Shown here piece by piece: positions 8,643-16,530 of a stretch of DNA of 64,000 nucleotides. Numbering within the stretch: the first letter of the stretch is position 1; each line of letters opens with the position of its first letter. The notes under the pieces are model-generated. The model was given only the letters and a program-made list of their open reading frames with translations, was not told the DNA's origin and made no database searches. Source of the DNA: Dyadobacter sp. LHD-138 (GTDB lineage Bacteria; Bacteroidota; Bacteroidia; Cytophagales; Spirosomataceae); the NCBI RefSeq assembly GCF_030929615.1, contig NZ_JAVFVU010000030.1:62001-126000 (forward strand), given 5' to 3'. Both the position numbers and the translations under genes were made by a program.

Positions 8643-11120
8643 TTAGCTTTTCCTTTTTGCTTCAACAACGATTGCACCCACAATTAAGGCAATCAAAAAC
8701 AACGAACTTATCAAATCCACTTTACTCCCCACCGCTATTGAAACGGGTTCAAAACGGAATTTAATCGTATGCTTTCCAGCGGGAATGCGAAGCGCACGCA
8801 GGACATAATCAGCACGTAACATATCCGCCGGTTTACCATCAATTGTTACTTTCCACTCATCGCGAACGTTGTAGTAAATTTCAGAAAAGACTGCTAATCC
8901 TTCATTTTTCGTATTGCTTTCATAAATCAGCTCATTCGGTTTGTAGCTGATCAGGCTGATTTTATCCGTTGAATCTGCCCGAAGTGTCAGACCTTTTAAC
9001 TTATCTGCGAAACGTTGATCCAATACAGCCGTTTCTTTTGGTTTCAATGAATCCAGAGCAGCCATTTCTCCATCGGCATTGGGAACAATTTTGTATTCTT
9101 TTACAAACCAGGCATGACCAAAAGCATCAGGATTTGGCTGTACGGCCTGCTGTCCCTGCTGATCAACTGACAGGATATATTTTGTATTGAGCATATTCAA
9201 TATACCTGGATTTGCATTTTGCTTGGCGATCTGATGCTCAAACAGCTCCTGATAACGTCTCAGTTTGGCGCCATGGTATCCGCCCAAAGATTTGTGAAAA
9301 TAAGAAGCGTCGGCACTGTTGAAGGTACTTCTTGAAACATCCAGTACCCGATAATCCGGATCCGGATCAGTCATGATTTTTTCATCGGCGGCCGAAGGGG
9401 CAAGTGCGGCTTGTGAAGCGCTTTTACTGATAAAATCAGCATTGTTCAGATAACGTTTGTCGATGCCGAACATGTCAATAATCATCAGCAAAATCAGAAC
9501 GGGATAAAGGATCGCGGGTTTGATTTTATCTTTCATCCACATCCAAATTAACCCAGCTATTGCTAGAACAAAGAATAATGTCCGGAAAGCATCCGTTCGC
9601 ATCAAACCTGCACGGTCCTGAACAATGGCATTGACAATCTGCTGGCCAAATGCTTTGTCGTTGGCCTGTTGTGAAAAACTTTCAGCCAATTGCTGGTCAC
9701 TGGCGGCCTGGAAGCTGAAAAACAAGGTTGGCATTAAAGCCATGATCAATGAAATACCGCCTGTTATGCCCAGACTTATTAAGAAAGGGCGCTGTAATTC
9801 TTTCCAGGTAATTTTTTTCTGAGCTAACGTTTTTAAGGCTAAAATTGCGACGAACACCATCAGCAGCTGAACAAGTGCAAGCACCATCGTCACGGCCCTG
9901 AATTTATTAAACATCGGGAAATAGTCGAAGAACAGGTAATTCAGCGCAGAAAAGTTTTTACCCCATGCCCAGATCACGTAAAGTATGATGACTCCGGCAG
10001 CCCAGTTTTTTAACGGGCCTTTTACAATAAATAACCCTAAAATAAAGAGGAAAAAAATGATAGCACCCGCATAAACCGGTCCGCTGACAATCGGCTGATC
10101 ACCCCAGTAAAGTGGTAAAGATTGCACCACGCTTTGGGCGGTAGCAGCGTCCAATCCGCGGTTGGTGAGCGTTTTGTATGTTTCTGATGTGTTGGATAAT
10201 GCGGCTGGTGTGGAGCCTCCGTATGCGTTCGGTATCAGCAATGTGAGTGTTTCACCTAAGCCATAGCTGTACGAGAAAGCATATTCCTTATCCAGACCGT
10301 CCTGGTTAGCCTCCGTTTTAGCGCCGTTTGAAACGCTTAACTCAGGTTTGCCGCGTATGGTTTCTTTGCTGTAATCATAGCCGTTCCACAGACGGGTCGT
10401 ATGCGTGCCAACAGATACCGCCGCCGCAAAGGCTAATCCAATGATAATAAATGATAGCTGTTTGATCTTTCCTTCACGGATCAAAGGCAAGCTTTCCAGA
10501 ATAACCAATATGACGATACCGACACCGAGGTAATAGGTAATCTGTACGTGATTCGAATAAAGTTCAAGAGAAAGGAAAATAGCGGTCACTGCGGCACCAG
10601 CCAGCCAGTTTCGCCGGAATGCTAAAATAACACCCGCAATAACGCCCGGTGCATAATTAATGGCCAGGATCTTGGAAACGTGACCTGCCTCCAGACTCAC
10701 CAGGTTCCAGGCGGCAAAACCGAAAGCAATCGCTCCCAGTGCGGAAAGCCAGGTTCCGGCACCCACAACAAGAAAAAGTATATAGGCGCTTATACAGCCT
10801 ATTAAAAGATAATTTGCGGGGGCAGGCAAAATTTTATTGATGGTCTGTCCCATTTTTGTTGAGATACTCGTCGGGAAATCTCCGGCAATCATGTAGGCAG
10901 GCATACCGCCAAACATGCTGTTGGTCCAGTTTGACCACTCTCCTGTTTTTTCGTGGTAGGCAACGATCTCGCGTGCAGCGGCTTTGGCCTGTACGTCGTC
11001 ATGTTGATTGAGTTTTTTGCCTTCCAGTACCGGAAAAGCATACATCAGTGACAAGAAGATAAAGCCTACTACTGCAACCAGATGCGGCCAGATTCGTTGC
11101 CAGGAGAATAAATTTTTCAT
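8643..11120 (-). CDS. YfhO family multi-pass membrane protein
   Basis: An 825-residue protein with a first membrane segment at about 15-30, more than ten further hydrophobic segments up to about residue 560, and a large soluble C-terminal part ending in one last helix (VDLISSLFLIALIVGAIVV). The NQHDDVQAKAAAREI and SMFGGMPAYMIAG segments after helix 1 are hallmarks of the YfhO family, related to GT-C glycosyltransferases; the acidic pair Asp41-Asp42 is where such enzymes bind metal. It is inferred to glycosylate a cell-wall or lipid-linked acceptor. It is monocistronic and divergent from pfkA. Confidence 0.85.
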   Translation of the reverse strand: MKNLFSWQRIWPHLVAVVGFIFLSLMYAFPVLEGKKLNQHDDVQAKAAAREIVAYHEKTGEWSNWTNSMFGGMPAYMIAGDFPTSISTKMGQTINKILPAPANYLLIGCISAYILFLVVGAGTWLSALGAIAFGFAAWNLVSLEAGHVSKILAINYAPGVIAGVILAFRRNWLAGAAVTAIFLSLELYSNHVQITYYLGVGIVILVILESLPLIREGKIKQLSFIIIGLAFAAAVSVGTHTTRLWNGYDYSKETIRGKPELSVSNGAKTEANQDGLDKEYAFSYSYGLGETLTLLIPNAYGGSTPAALSNTSETYKTLTNRGLDAATAQSVVQSLPLYWGDQPIVSGPVYAGAIIFFLFILGLFIVKGPLKNWAAGVIILYVIWAWGKNFSALNYLFFDYFPMFNKFRAVTMVLALVQLLMVFVAILALKTLAQKKITWKELQRPFLISLGITGGISLIMALMPTLFFSFQAASDQQLAESFSQQANDKAFGQQIVNAIVQDRAGLMRTDAFRTLFFVLAIAGLIWMWMKDKIKPAILYPVLILLMIIDMFGIDKRYLNNADFISKSASQAALAPSAADEKIMTDPDPDYRVLDVSRSTFNSADASYFHKSLGGYHGAKLRRYQELFEHQIAKQNANPGILNMLNTKYILSVDQQGQQAVQPNPDAFGHAWFVKEYKIVPNADGEMAALDSLKPKETAVLDQRFADKLKGLTLRADSTDKISLISYKPNELIYESNTKNEGLAVFSEIYYNVRDEWKVTIDGKPADMLRADYVLRALRIPAGKHTIKFRFEPVSIAVGSKVDLISSLFLIALIVGAIVVEAKRKS

Positions 11121-11440
11121 TTTGATAATAGTAAACCGACAGGGTATTAAAAATTATGATATTATAATGTCAATAATACGTACAAATGTGACTTTTCTTT
11201 CACAATACTCCCAAAGATCACTTAACCTTGTACGTTAAATTTTTGTTATCAAGCGCAAATATAAAAGTATTGATATATGTTTGGGGTGTAAAATTTGAAT
11301 CTGTTTTTAGTATTTTTTTGATAGAAATCCGGAATAGGACGTAAGATTTAGGAAAATACCCGATAAATTTGCAGAAATTGTGCGTTAAACGTAAAAACAC
11401 ATTCGTATTTAAAATTGAATAGTAGTAACCCGATAAATAA
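11121..11440. promoter_or_regulatory. Divergent promoter region between yfhO-like gene and pfkA
   Basis: This 320-bp AT-rich gap holds no credible gene. A TAnnTTTG-type box (TAAATTTG) at 11364-11371 could drive pfkA, and CAAATATA at 11256-11263 is the same box on the minus strand for the yfhO-like gene. Neither has an obvious TTTG at the -33 spacing. Confidence 0.35.
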
Positions 11441-12415
11441 ATGAAAAGAATTGGAGTTTTCACCTCAGGAGGAGATGCGCCCGGAATGAACGCTTGTATC
11501 CGTGCGGTGGTGCGCGGGGCAGTTTACCATGGAGTTGAAGTTTACGGAATCAGAAGAGGATTTAGTGGAATGATCGCTGGTGATGTTTACAAGATGGAAT
11601 CTCACTCGGTTAGTAATATTGTACAAAGAGGTGGTACAATACTGAAATCTGCCCGTAGTAAAGAGTTTTTGACGCCGGAAGGCCGTAAGAAGGCATTTGA
11701 GCAAATTCAGGCACACGGAATTGAAGGATTGGTTGCAATCGGAGGGAACGGTACTTTTACAGGTGCGATGATTTTCGGCAACGAATATGGCATTCCAACG
11801 GTTGGGGCACCTGGTACTATTGACAATGACTTGTACGGAACGGATTATACCATCGGATTTGACACGGCTGTAAATACGGCTTTGGATGCGATCGACCGTA
11901 TCCGGGATACGGCAAGTTCACACGACCGTATCTTTTTTATTGAAGTAATGGGACGTGACTCAGGTTATATCGCCGTACAATCGGGGATTGCCGGTGGTGC
12001 AGAACTTGTGATGGTGCCGGAAGTACTTACGCCGCTGTCAGAAGTTGTAGAAACGTTAAAACAAGGATGGAGCCGTTCGAAATCTTCTTCCATCATTGTA
12101 GTTGCCGAAGGTGACGAAGCCGGAAGTGCTGTTGAAGTTGCGGCAAAAATTAAAGTACAGGTAGACGAAAACGCGGATATCCGTGTAACAACATTGGGCC
12201 ATACACAGCGTGGAGGATCACCTTCTGCTTATGACCGTATTCTTGCCAGCCGTTTGGGACTTGGTGCCGTGGAAGGTTTATTGAACGGACAGAAAAATGT
12301 AATGGCGGGAATTATCAACAATGACCTTGTTTATACTCCTTTCGAGGACACCATTCGTCTTCCGAAACCAATCAGCGAAGATTTGCTGAGAATGGTTAAA
12401 ATATTGAGCGTTTAG
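11441..12415 (+). CDS. pfkA: ATP-dependent 6-phosphofructokinase
   Basis: A 324-residue group A phosphofructokinase of standard bacterial length. It has the nucleotide site SGGDAPGMN, the catalytic PGTIDND motif (Asp128 as base), the substrate loop VMGRDSG, and TLGHTQRGGSPSAYDR. Gly rather than Lys before TIDND (residue 125) points to ATP, not pyrophosphate, as phosphoryl donor. One oddity: the usual GGDG motif is GGNG here, so Asp103, which takes part in the Mg-ATP site, is Asn103. It catalyses the committed step of glycolysis. Confidence 0.93.
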   Translation: MKRIGVFTSGGDAPGMNACIRAVVRGAVYHGVEVYGIRRGFSGMIAGDVYKMESHSVSNIVQRGGTILKSARSKEFLTPEGRKKAFEQIQAHGIEGLVAIGGNGTFTGAMIFGNEYGIPTVGAPGTIDNDLYGTDYTIGFDTAVNTALDAIDRIRDTASSHDRIFFIEVMGRDSGYIAVQSGIAGGAELVMVPEVLTPLSEVVETLKQGWSRSKSSSIIVVAEGDEAGSAVEVAAKIKVQVDENADIRVTTLGHTQRGGSPSAYDRILASRLGLGAVEGLLNGQKNVMAGIINNDLVYTPFEDTIRLPKPISEDLLRMVKILSV

Positions 12416-12448
12416 TTAAAAGTTATTTGTAGTCAGGAATAGTCACTT

Positions 12449-12475
12449 GTTGTTACGCATTATTGATGGTAACAA
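12449..12475. terminator. Weak hairpin after pfkA
   Basis: TTGTTAC and GTAACAA form a 7-bp stem with a 13-base loop, without a strong T run. It could end the pfkA transcript. Confidence 0.35.
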
Positions 12476-12514
12476 TAAATGACAATTACCTGGCTTGCGA
12501 TAAGGGGGGATTGC

Positions 12515-13288
12515 TTAACAATATCCCATGATCTTGTACACAACAATACCTACCCATTCCCGGAACAACAGCTGGGAGTAGCCCAATACTTCGGGATCAG
12601 GAACGATAAAATCTTTGATCTTGTTGTGAAAATCGTTTCCATAGAAGTCTGCCGGAAACTGATCCGTTTTTACACCCGCTTTTTCAAAACACCCCACGGC
12701 GCGCCGCATGTGGAAAGCTGAGGTGATCAGTAAATAATGCTTGTCCGGGAATTGTTGTTTTAAAATTTCGGCAGTAAAAAGGGCATTCTCACGCGTATTT
12801 TTTGCTTTTGGCTCCAATATGATATCCTGAGGATTAACCCCCCATTGAATCAAAAGCTTGGCCGTTTGCTGTGCCTCGCCGTTACCATAATCCGTCAGGA
12901 TTTTTTGGCTGGCCCCGGTAACAATGATTTTTCTGATTTCTCCCTCTTTATATAAGAGATAGGCCTGAAGGAACCTGTCGGCATGCATACCCAGACCGGG
13001 GTGATCAGCATTTACTTCCGCCATGTTAATTAAACCGCCGGTGAGGACAATACCCACGTCATAGGTTTTCTTGACTTCTTTCAAATTGACGGGTTGGTAT
13101 TCCCACCAGTAAAATGCCTTATTGATCAGATACGTGTTGGAGATGAGAAATAGTATTGAAAATGAAGCTATCATAGCCGTTTTCTTTCTCCTGGCTTTTT
13201 TTGTTAAGAGCGCAAACAGTATAAGGATGATGCTAATACTGAATGGCATGAGCAAAAAATCGATGGTTTTGGATAGAAAATAAAACAT
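12515..13288 (-). CDS. YdcF/ElyC family protein (DUF218)
   Basis: A 257-residue protein with two N-terminal membrane segments (about 8-30 and 38-56) and a DUF218 domain outside the cytosol: DVGIVLTGG, ADRFLQAYLLYKEG, KIIVTGAS, the NTRENALFTAE motif and SAFHMRRAVGCFEKAG. ElyC of E. coli belongs here and is linked to envelope integrity and undecaprenyl-phosphate metabolism. The molecular activity is not established. It is convergent with pfkA and divergent from the thioredoxin-family gene. Confidence 0.87.
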   Translation of the reverse strand: MFYFLSKTIDFLLMPFSISIILILFALLTKKARRKKTAMIASFSILFLISNTYLINKAFYWWEYQPVNLKEVKKTYDVGIVLTGGLINMAEVNADHPGLGMHADRFLQAYLLYKEGEIRKIIVTGASQKILTDYGNGEAQQTAKLLIQWGVNPQDIILEPKAKNTRENALFTAEILKQQFPDKHYLLITSAFHMRRAVGCFEKAGVKTDQFPADFYGNDFHNKIKDFIVPDPEVLGYSQLLFREWVGIVVYKIMGYC

Positions 13289-13392
13289 TTGGGTACGAAG
13301 CTGGTAGAAGTATGCGTTTTGATTTTAATTTTGCATTCAGGTCACGATTTAGCTTAATAATTAAACAGTTCATAATTATCCCTCTTTTTCAA

Positions 13393-14802
13393 ATGAAAAA
13401 AAGAACGCACACGGCCATTCTCATTTCTTTTTTTGTCATCAGTTTAATTTCGCAGTCTTTCGGGCAGGGTTATCGCATTGAGGCGACGCTCAAAGGTTAT
13501 AAGGATAGTTCCTTCGTATTGGGGCATTATAGTTATAGCAACAAACAATTCGTGGCCAAAGATACCGCAAAGGCTGATGCGAGCGGACATATGGTATTTG
13601 AGGGAAACACCAGTTTGCCGGGGGGCCTTTACCTGCTGCTTTTTCCGGGAAATCAGAAATGGGTAGAAGTGGTTTATTCCGGTAAGGAAACAAATTTTTC
13701 ACTCGAAGCAGACACGACCGATCTGGTTGGCAGCATGAAGATCAAAGGTTCGAAGGATAACGAGCTTTTTTATGCTTATCAGAGAGAACTGAAAAAAGGA
13801 ATTCAGCAAATTGAGACGTTTAGCAAAAGCAAGGCTACAGATGGGCCAGCGAAAATGAAAGAGGCGCAAGATGGCTTTAAGGCATACAGGGATAAATTTT
13901 TCAAGGAAAATACAGATTCATTTACCACTAAATTATTCCAGATGTCCAGCGACCCTGAGGTTCCAACGGCTCCTAAACTGGCGAATGGAAAAACGGATTC
14001 GGTGTGGGTGTTTAATTATTACAAAGCGCATTACTGGGACGCCGTTGATTTTTCGGATGAAAGAATTCTGCGTACGCCTTTTTTGGAAGCAAAAATTGAC
14101 CGTTATATCAAAAACCTGGTTGTACAGACCCCGGACTCGCTGATCAAGGATACCGACTGGCTTGTTTCCAAAGCTTCGGCCAATAAGGATGTTAAATCCT
14201 ATGTCGTTTTTTATATCATCAACCAATATGAAAATCCCAAGACGGTAGGTACAGAAGCGCTATGGGTACATATGGCGAATAAATATTATTTGTCGGGCGA
14301 CATGGGCGTTGCGGAAGATGTCAAAAAGCGCATTGCCGAAAAGGTCAATACGCTGAAAGATCTGCTTGTAAATAAAACTTTTCCGGTGTTGGGTGTTTCC
14401 GATCCGACCGGTAAAAAGATTAACCTGCAGGCAATCGATGCGAGTTATACCGTTTTGTTTTTTTACGCAGCCACTTGCGGACATTGCAAAGAGGCATCAC
14501 CGGTTTTGAAATCTTTTTATGAAAAGAATAAGCCGTCTGGTGTGAAAGTTCTGGCGATTAACACGGAGCACAATCAGGAAGAATGGAAGTCTTTTATCAA
14601 GACCTATCATCTGGAAGATCTGATCAATGGATTTGATCCGCTAAACCAGATCGATTTTAACAGAAAATTTGACGTGGTGACTACACCGACGATTTATGTT
14701 CTGGACAAAAATAAAAAGATCATCGCCAGAAAAATGCCTGTGGAACAGCTTGACGATTTCCTGAATTACTATCGTAAAAAACAACTGGCGTCCGCCAAGT
14801 AA
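13393..14802 (+). CDS. TlpA-like thioredoxin-family protein with DUF4369/DUF5106-type N-terminus
   Basis: The ATG at 13393 opens a signal peptide (MKKRTHTAILISFFVISL...SFGQG), so I prefer it to the frame start at 13312. The mature protein has an N-terminal beta-rich domain of the DUF4369 type (IEATLKGYKDSSFVLGHY), a helical middle part, and a C-terminal thioredoxin domain with CGHC (Cys362-Cys365) and the cis-proline motif TTPTIYVLD. Such Bacteroidota proteins are periplasmic thiol-disulfide oxidoreductases. No redox partner is encoded next to it. Confidence 0.87.
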   Translation: MKKRTHTAILISFFVISLISQSFGQGYRIEATLKGYKDSSFVLGHYSYSNKQFVAKDTAKADASGHMVFEGNTSLPGGLYLLLFPGNQKWVEVVYSGKETNFSLEADTTDLVGSMKIKGSKDNELFYAYQRELKKGIQQIETFSKSKATDGPAKMKEAQDGFKAYRDKFFKENTDSFTTKLFQMSSDPEVPTAPKLANGKTDSVWVFNYYKAHYWDAVDFSDERILRTPFLEAKIDRYIKNLVVQTPDSLIKDTDWLVSKASANKDVKSYVVFYIINQYENPKTVGTEALWVHMANKYYLSGDMGVAEDVKKRIAEKVNTLKDLLVNKTFPVLGVSDPTGKKINLQAIDASYTVLFFYAATCGHCKEASPVLKSFYEKNKPSGVKVLAINTEHNQEEWKSFIKTYHLEDLINGFDPLNQIDFNRKFDVVTTPTIYVLDKNKKIIARKMPVEQLDDFLNYYRKKQLASAK

Positions 14803-14811
14803 CAATAGCTT

Positions 14812-14858
14812 AAAAATGACAAAAGCACGAAATCCTGTTTCGTGCTTTTGTCATTTTT
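14812..14858. terminator. Bidirectional terminator
   Basis: Arms 14812-14832 and 14838-14858 are perfectly complementary over 21 bp (core GACAAAAGCACGAAA) with a five-base loop. T runs lie on both sides, serving the two convergent genes. Confidence 0.93.
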
Positions 14859-14881
14859 GGGTTAACGCATCTGCTATGTTT

Positions 14882-15985
14882 TTATAAAAACGCGACACAT
14901 ATCGGCAGTTTTATTGATATGCTTTCATGTTTGAAAGTAAGTTTTCCCGTCTTGGGGTTTATCTCATAAACGACCAGGTTGTCCTTATCCTGGTTGGCAA
15001 CGATCATGTATTTTCCGGTTGGATCAATATTGAAATCCCGGGGCGTTTTGATAGCCTGGGTTTGCTCATCCACTTTTTCCAAAGTTCCGTCCGATTTAAT
15101 CTGAAACGCGCTGATGCTGTTGTGCCCGCGGTTGGAAGTATAAACGAATTTTCCATTCGGGTGTATATGTACGGCCGCGCTCGTGTTGGGCTCTTTAAAA
15201 TCGGCGGGAACCGTCTGATAGGTTGCCATTTGCGTGATCACACCGGCATCATTAATGGAGCAGGCGGTTAGGGTAATATCCAGCTCATTAAGTAAATACA
15301 TATATTTCCCCGATTTGGAAATCGCAAAATGACGTGGTCCCGAGCCTGGTTTTGCATTGAAAGCAGTTTGGGCAGGATTTTGTTTTAACGCTCCGGTTTG
15401 AGGATTAACCACATAATTCATGACACGGTCCGTACCCAGATCAACGGTATAAACATATTTTCCGTTTGGCGTAGCGGAAGAAAAATGTGCATGTGCTTTT
15501 TCCTGACGTTTTACGTTGGGCCCTGTTCCCGTAAATTGCTGGGTATACGTAGGCGGATTTACTTTTCCGTCGGCAGCCAAAGTATATGCCGTAAAACTTC
15601 CACCCGTGTAATTGGCTGCAAAAGCCATTTTACCAGAGGGATCAACGGACACATGACAAGGGTTAAGTCCTTCGGACGACTGGCTGTTCAAATATGTAAG
15701 TTTATGATCCGTGCCAATGGCATAGGCTGAAATTTTATTATCGGAAGTAACGGCGTAAAGGTTTTTCTTATTGGGAGAAATACTGAGATAGCCCGGCCCT
15801 GGTGCCGTTTTAAATGCCTCTTTCAAGGTAATTTGTCCGGTTGCCAAATCAAGTTCACAGAGTGAAACGGCAGCATTTTCGGTTTTATCCTGTGAACCAA
15901 TATAGAACAGAACCGTTTTATCTTTAAAGGAGAAACCTGAAAAGCCAAGAATGAGGATAAGTGTTAAACTTATTAATTTTCTCAT
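14882..15985 (-). CDS. Lactonase family protein (7-bladed beta-propeller)
   Basis: The ATG at 15983-15985 gives a clean signal peptide (MRKLISLTLILILGFSGFSF) and a 367-residue protein; the frame is open further upstream but that part is not protein-like. Recurrent blade motifs such as GPGYLSISPNKKNLYAV, HVSVDPSGKMAFAANY, GPRHFAISKSGKYMYLLNE and PRDFNIDPTGKYMIVANQ mark the Pgl/lactonase family. The best-known member is 6-phosphogluconolactonase, but the exported form here suggests a different, unknown lactone or a structural role. Confidence 0.85.
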   Translation of the reverse strand: MRKLISLTLILILGFSGFSFKDKTVLFYIGSQDKTENAAVSLCELDLATGQITLKEAFKTAPGPGYLSISPNKKNLYAVTSDNKISAYAIGTDHKLTYLNSQSSEGLNPCHVSVDPSGKMAFAANYTGGSFTAYTLAADGKVNPPTYTQQFTGTGPNVKRQEKAHAHFSSATPNGKYVYTVDLGTDRVMNYVVNPQTGALKQNPAQTAFNAKPGSGPRHFAISKSGKYMYLLNELDITLTACSINDAGVITQMATYQTVPADFKEPNTSAAVHIHPNGKFVYTSNRGHNSISAFQIKSDGTLEKVDEQTQAIKTPRDFNIDPTGKYMIVANQDKDNLVVYEINPKTGKLTFKHESISIKLPICVAFL

Positions 15986-16098
15986 GAGAAGTATGGTTTG
16001 TGAACAATAATCAGGAAAAGGAAGAAAGGGTGCGTTTTTAATGATGTAATCAATTTTATAAATATTAAAGCGAAACCGTAATATAAAAGTGAAGCATA

Positions 16099-16437
16099 AT
16101 GGAAGCAATAAGTTGGGAGGATTTTGAAAAAGTAGACCAGAGAGCAGGCACAATTGTCCGCGTTGAAGATTTTCCAAAGGCACGAAAACCAGCCTATAAA
16201 TTATGGATCGATTTGGGTGAGGAAATTGGTATCAGGCAAAGTTCTGCACAGATCACGAAACGTTATACGAAGGAGGGATTATTGGGGAAGCAGGTTTTAT
16301 GCGTCGTTAATTTTCCTATTAAACAAATCGCTGATTTTCGTTCGGAGGTTTTGACAACTGGTTTTGTATTGCCTGACGGCGAGGTAATTCTGGCGTCGCC
16401 CGATAAATGGGTGGCAAACGGAACGAGGCTTGCCTGA
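16099..16437 (+). CDS. csaA: tRNA-binding/chaperone-like protein CsaA
   Basis: A 112-residue protein made of one OB-fold tRNA-binding domain: FEKVDQRAGTIVRVEDFP, KARKPAYKLWIDLGEE, SSAQITKRYTKEGL and KQIADFRSEVLTTG. This matches CsaA over its full length. CsaA dimers bind tRNA and have been reported to have secretion-chaperone activity. It stands just upstream of the copper ATPase gene, probably without functional connection. Confidence 0.9.
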   Translation: MEAISWEDFEKVDQRAGTIVRVEDFPKARKPAYKLWIDLGEEIGIRQSSAQITKRYTKEGLLGKQVLCVVNFPIKQIADFRSEVLTTGFVLPDGEVILASPDKWVANGTRLA

Positions 16438-16466
16438 TGCACTGATAATCATGTAATGCCCGGCTA

Positions 16467-16507
16467 TAATTGTGTAATACCGAGGGGATTGTCCGGTATT
16501 ATCTTTG
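16467..16507 (+). promoter_or_regulatory. Copper ATPase promoter with TAATTGTGTAATA element
   Basis: TAATTGTGTAATA (16467-16479) is followed 21 bp later by ATCTTTG (16501-16507), part of a TAnnTTTG box (TATCTTTG). There is no TTTG at the -33 position, as expected of an activator-dependent promoter. The same 13-mer stands 20 bp before ATCTTTG in front of the small HMA gene at 20924. Confidence 0.55.
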
Positions 16508-16530
16508 TATCAAAGAATTTTAGCAATATC

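Noticed and set aside
15986..16183. 66-residue N-terminal extension of the lactonase-family protein
   Set aside because: It overlaps the csaA gene on the other strand and would hide the clear signal peptide beginning at 15985.
16456..16530. Longer N-terminus for CopA starting at 16456
   Set aside because: These codons contain the TAATTGTGTAATA element and the -7 box, and the peptide is unlike the start of P-type ATPases.
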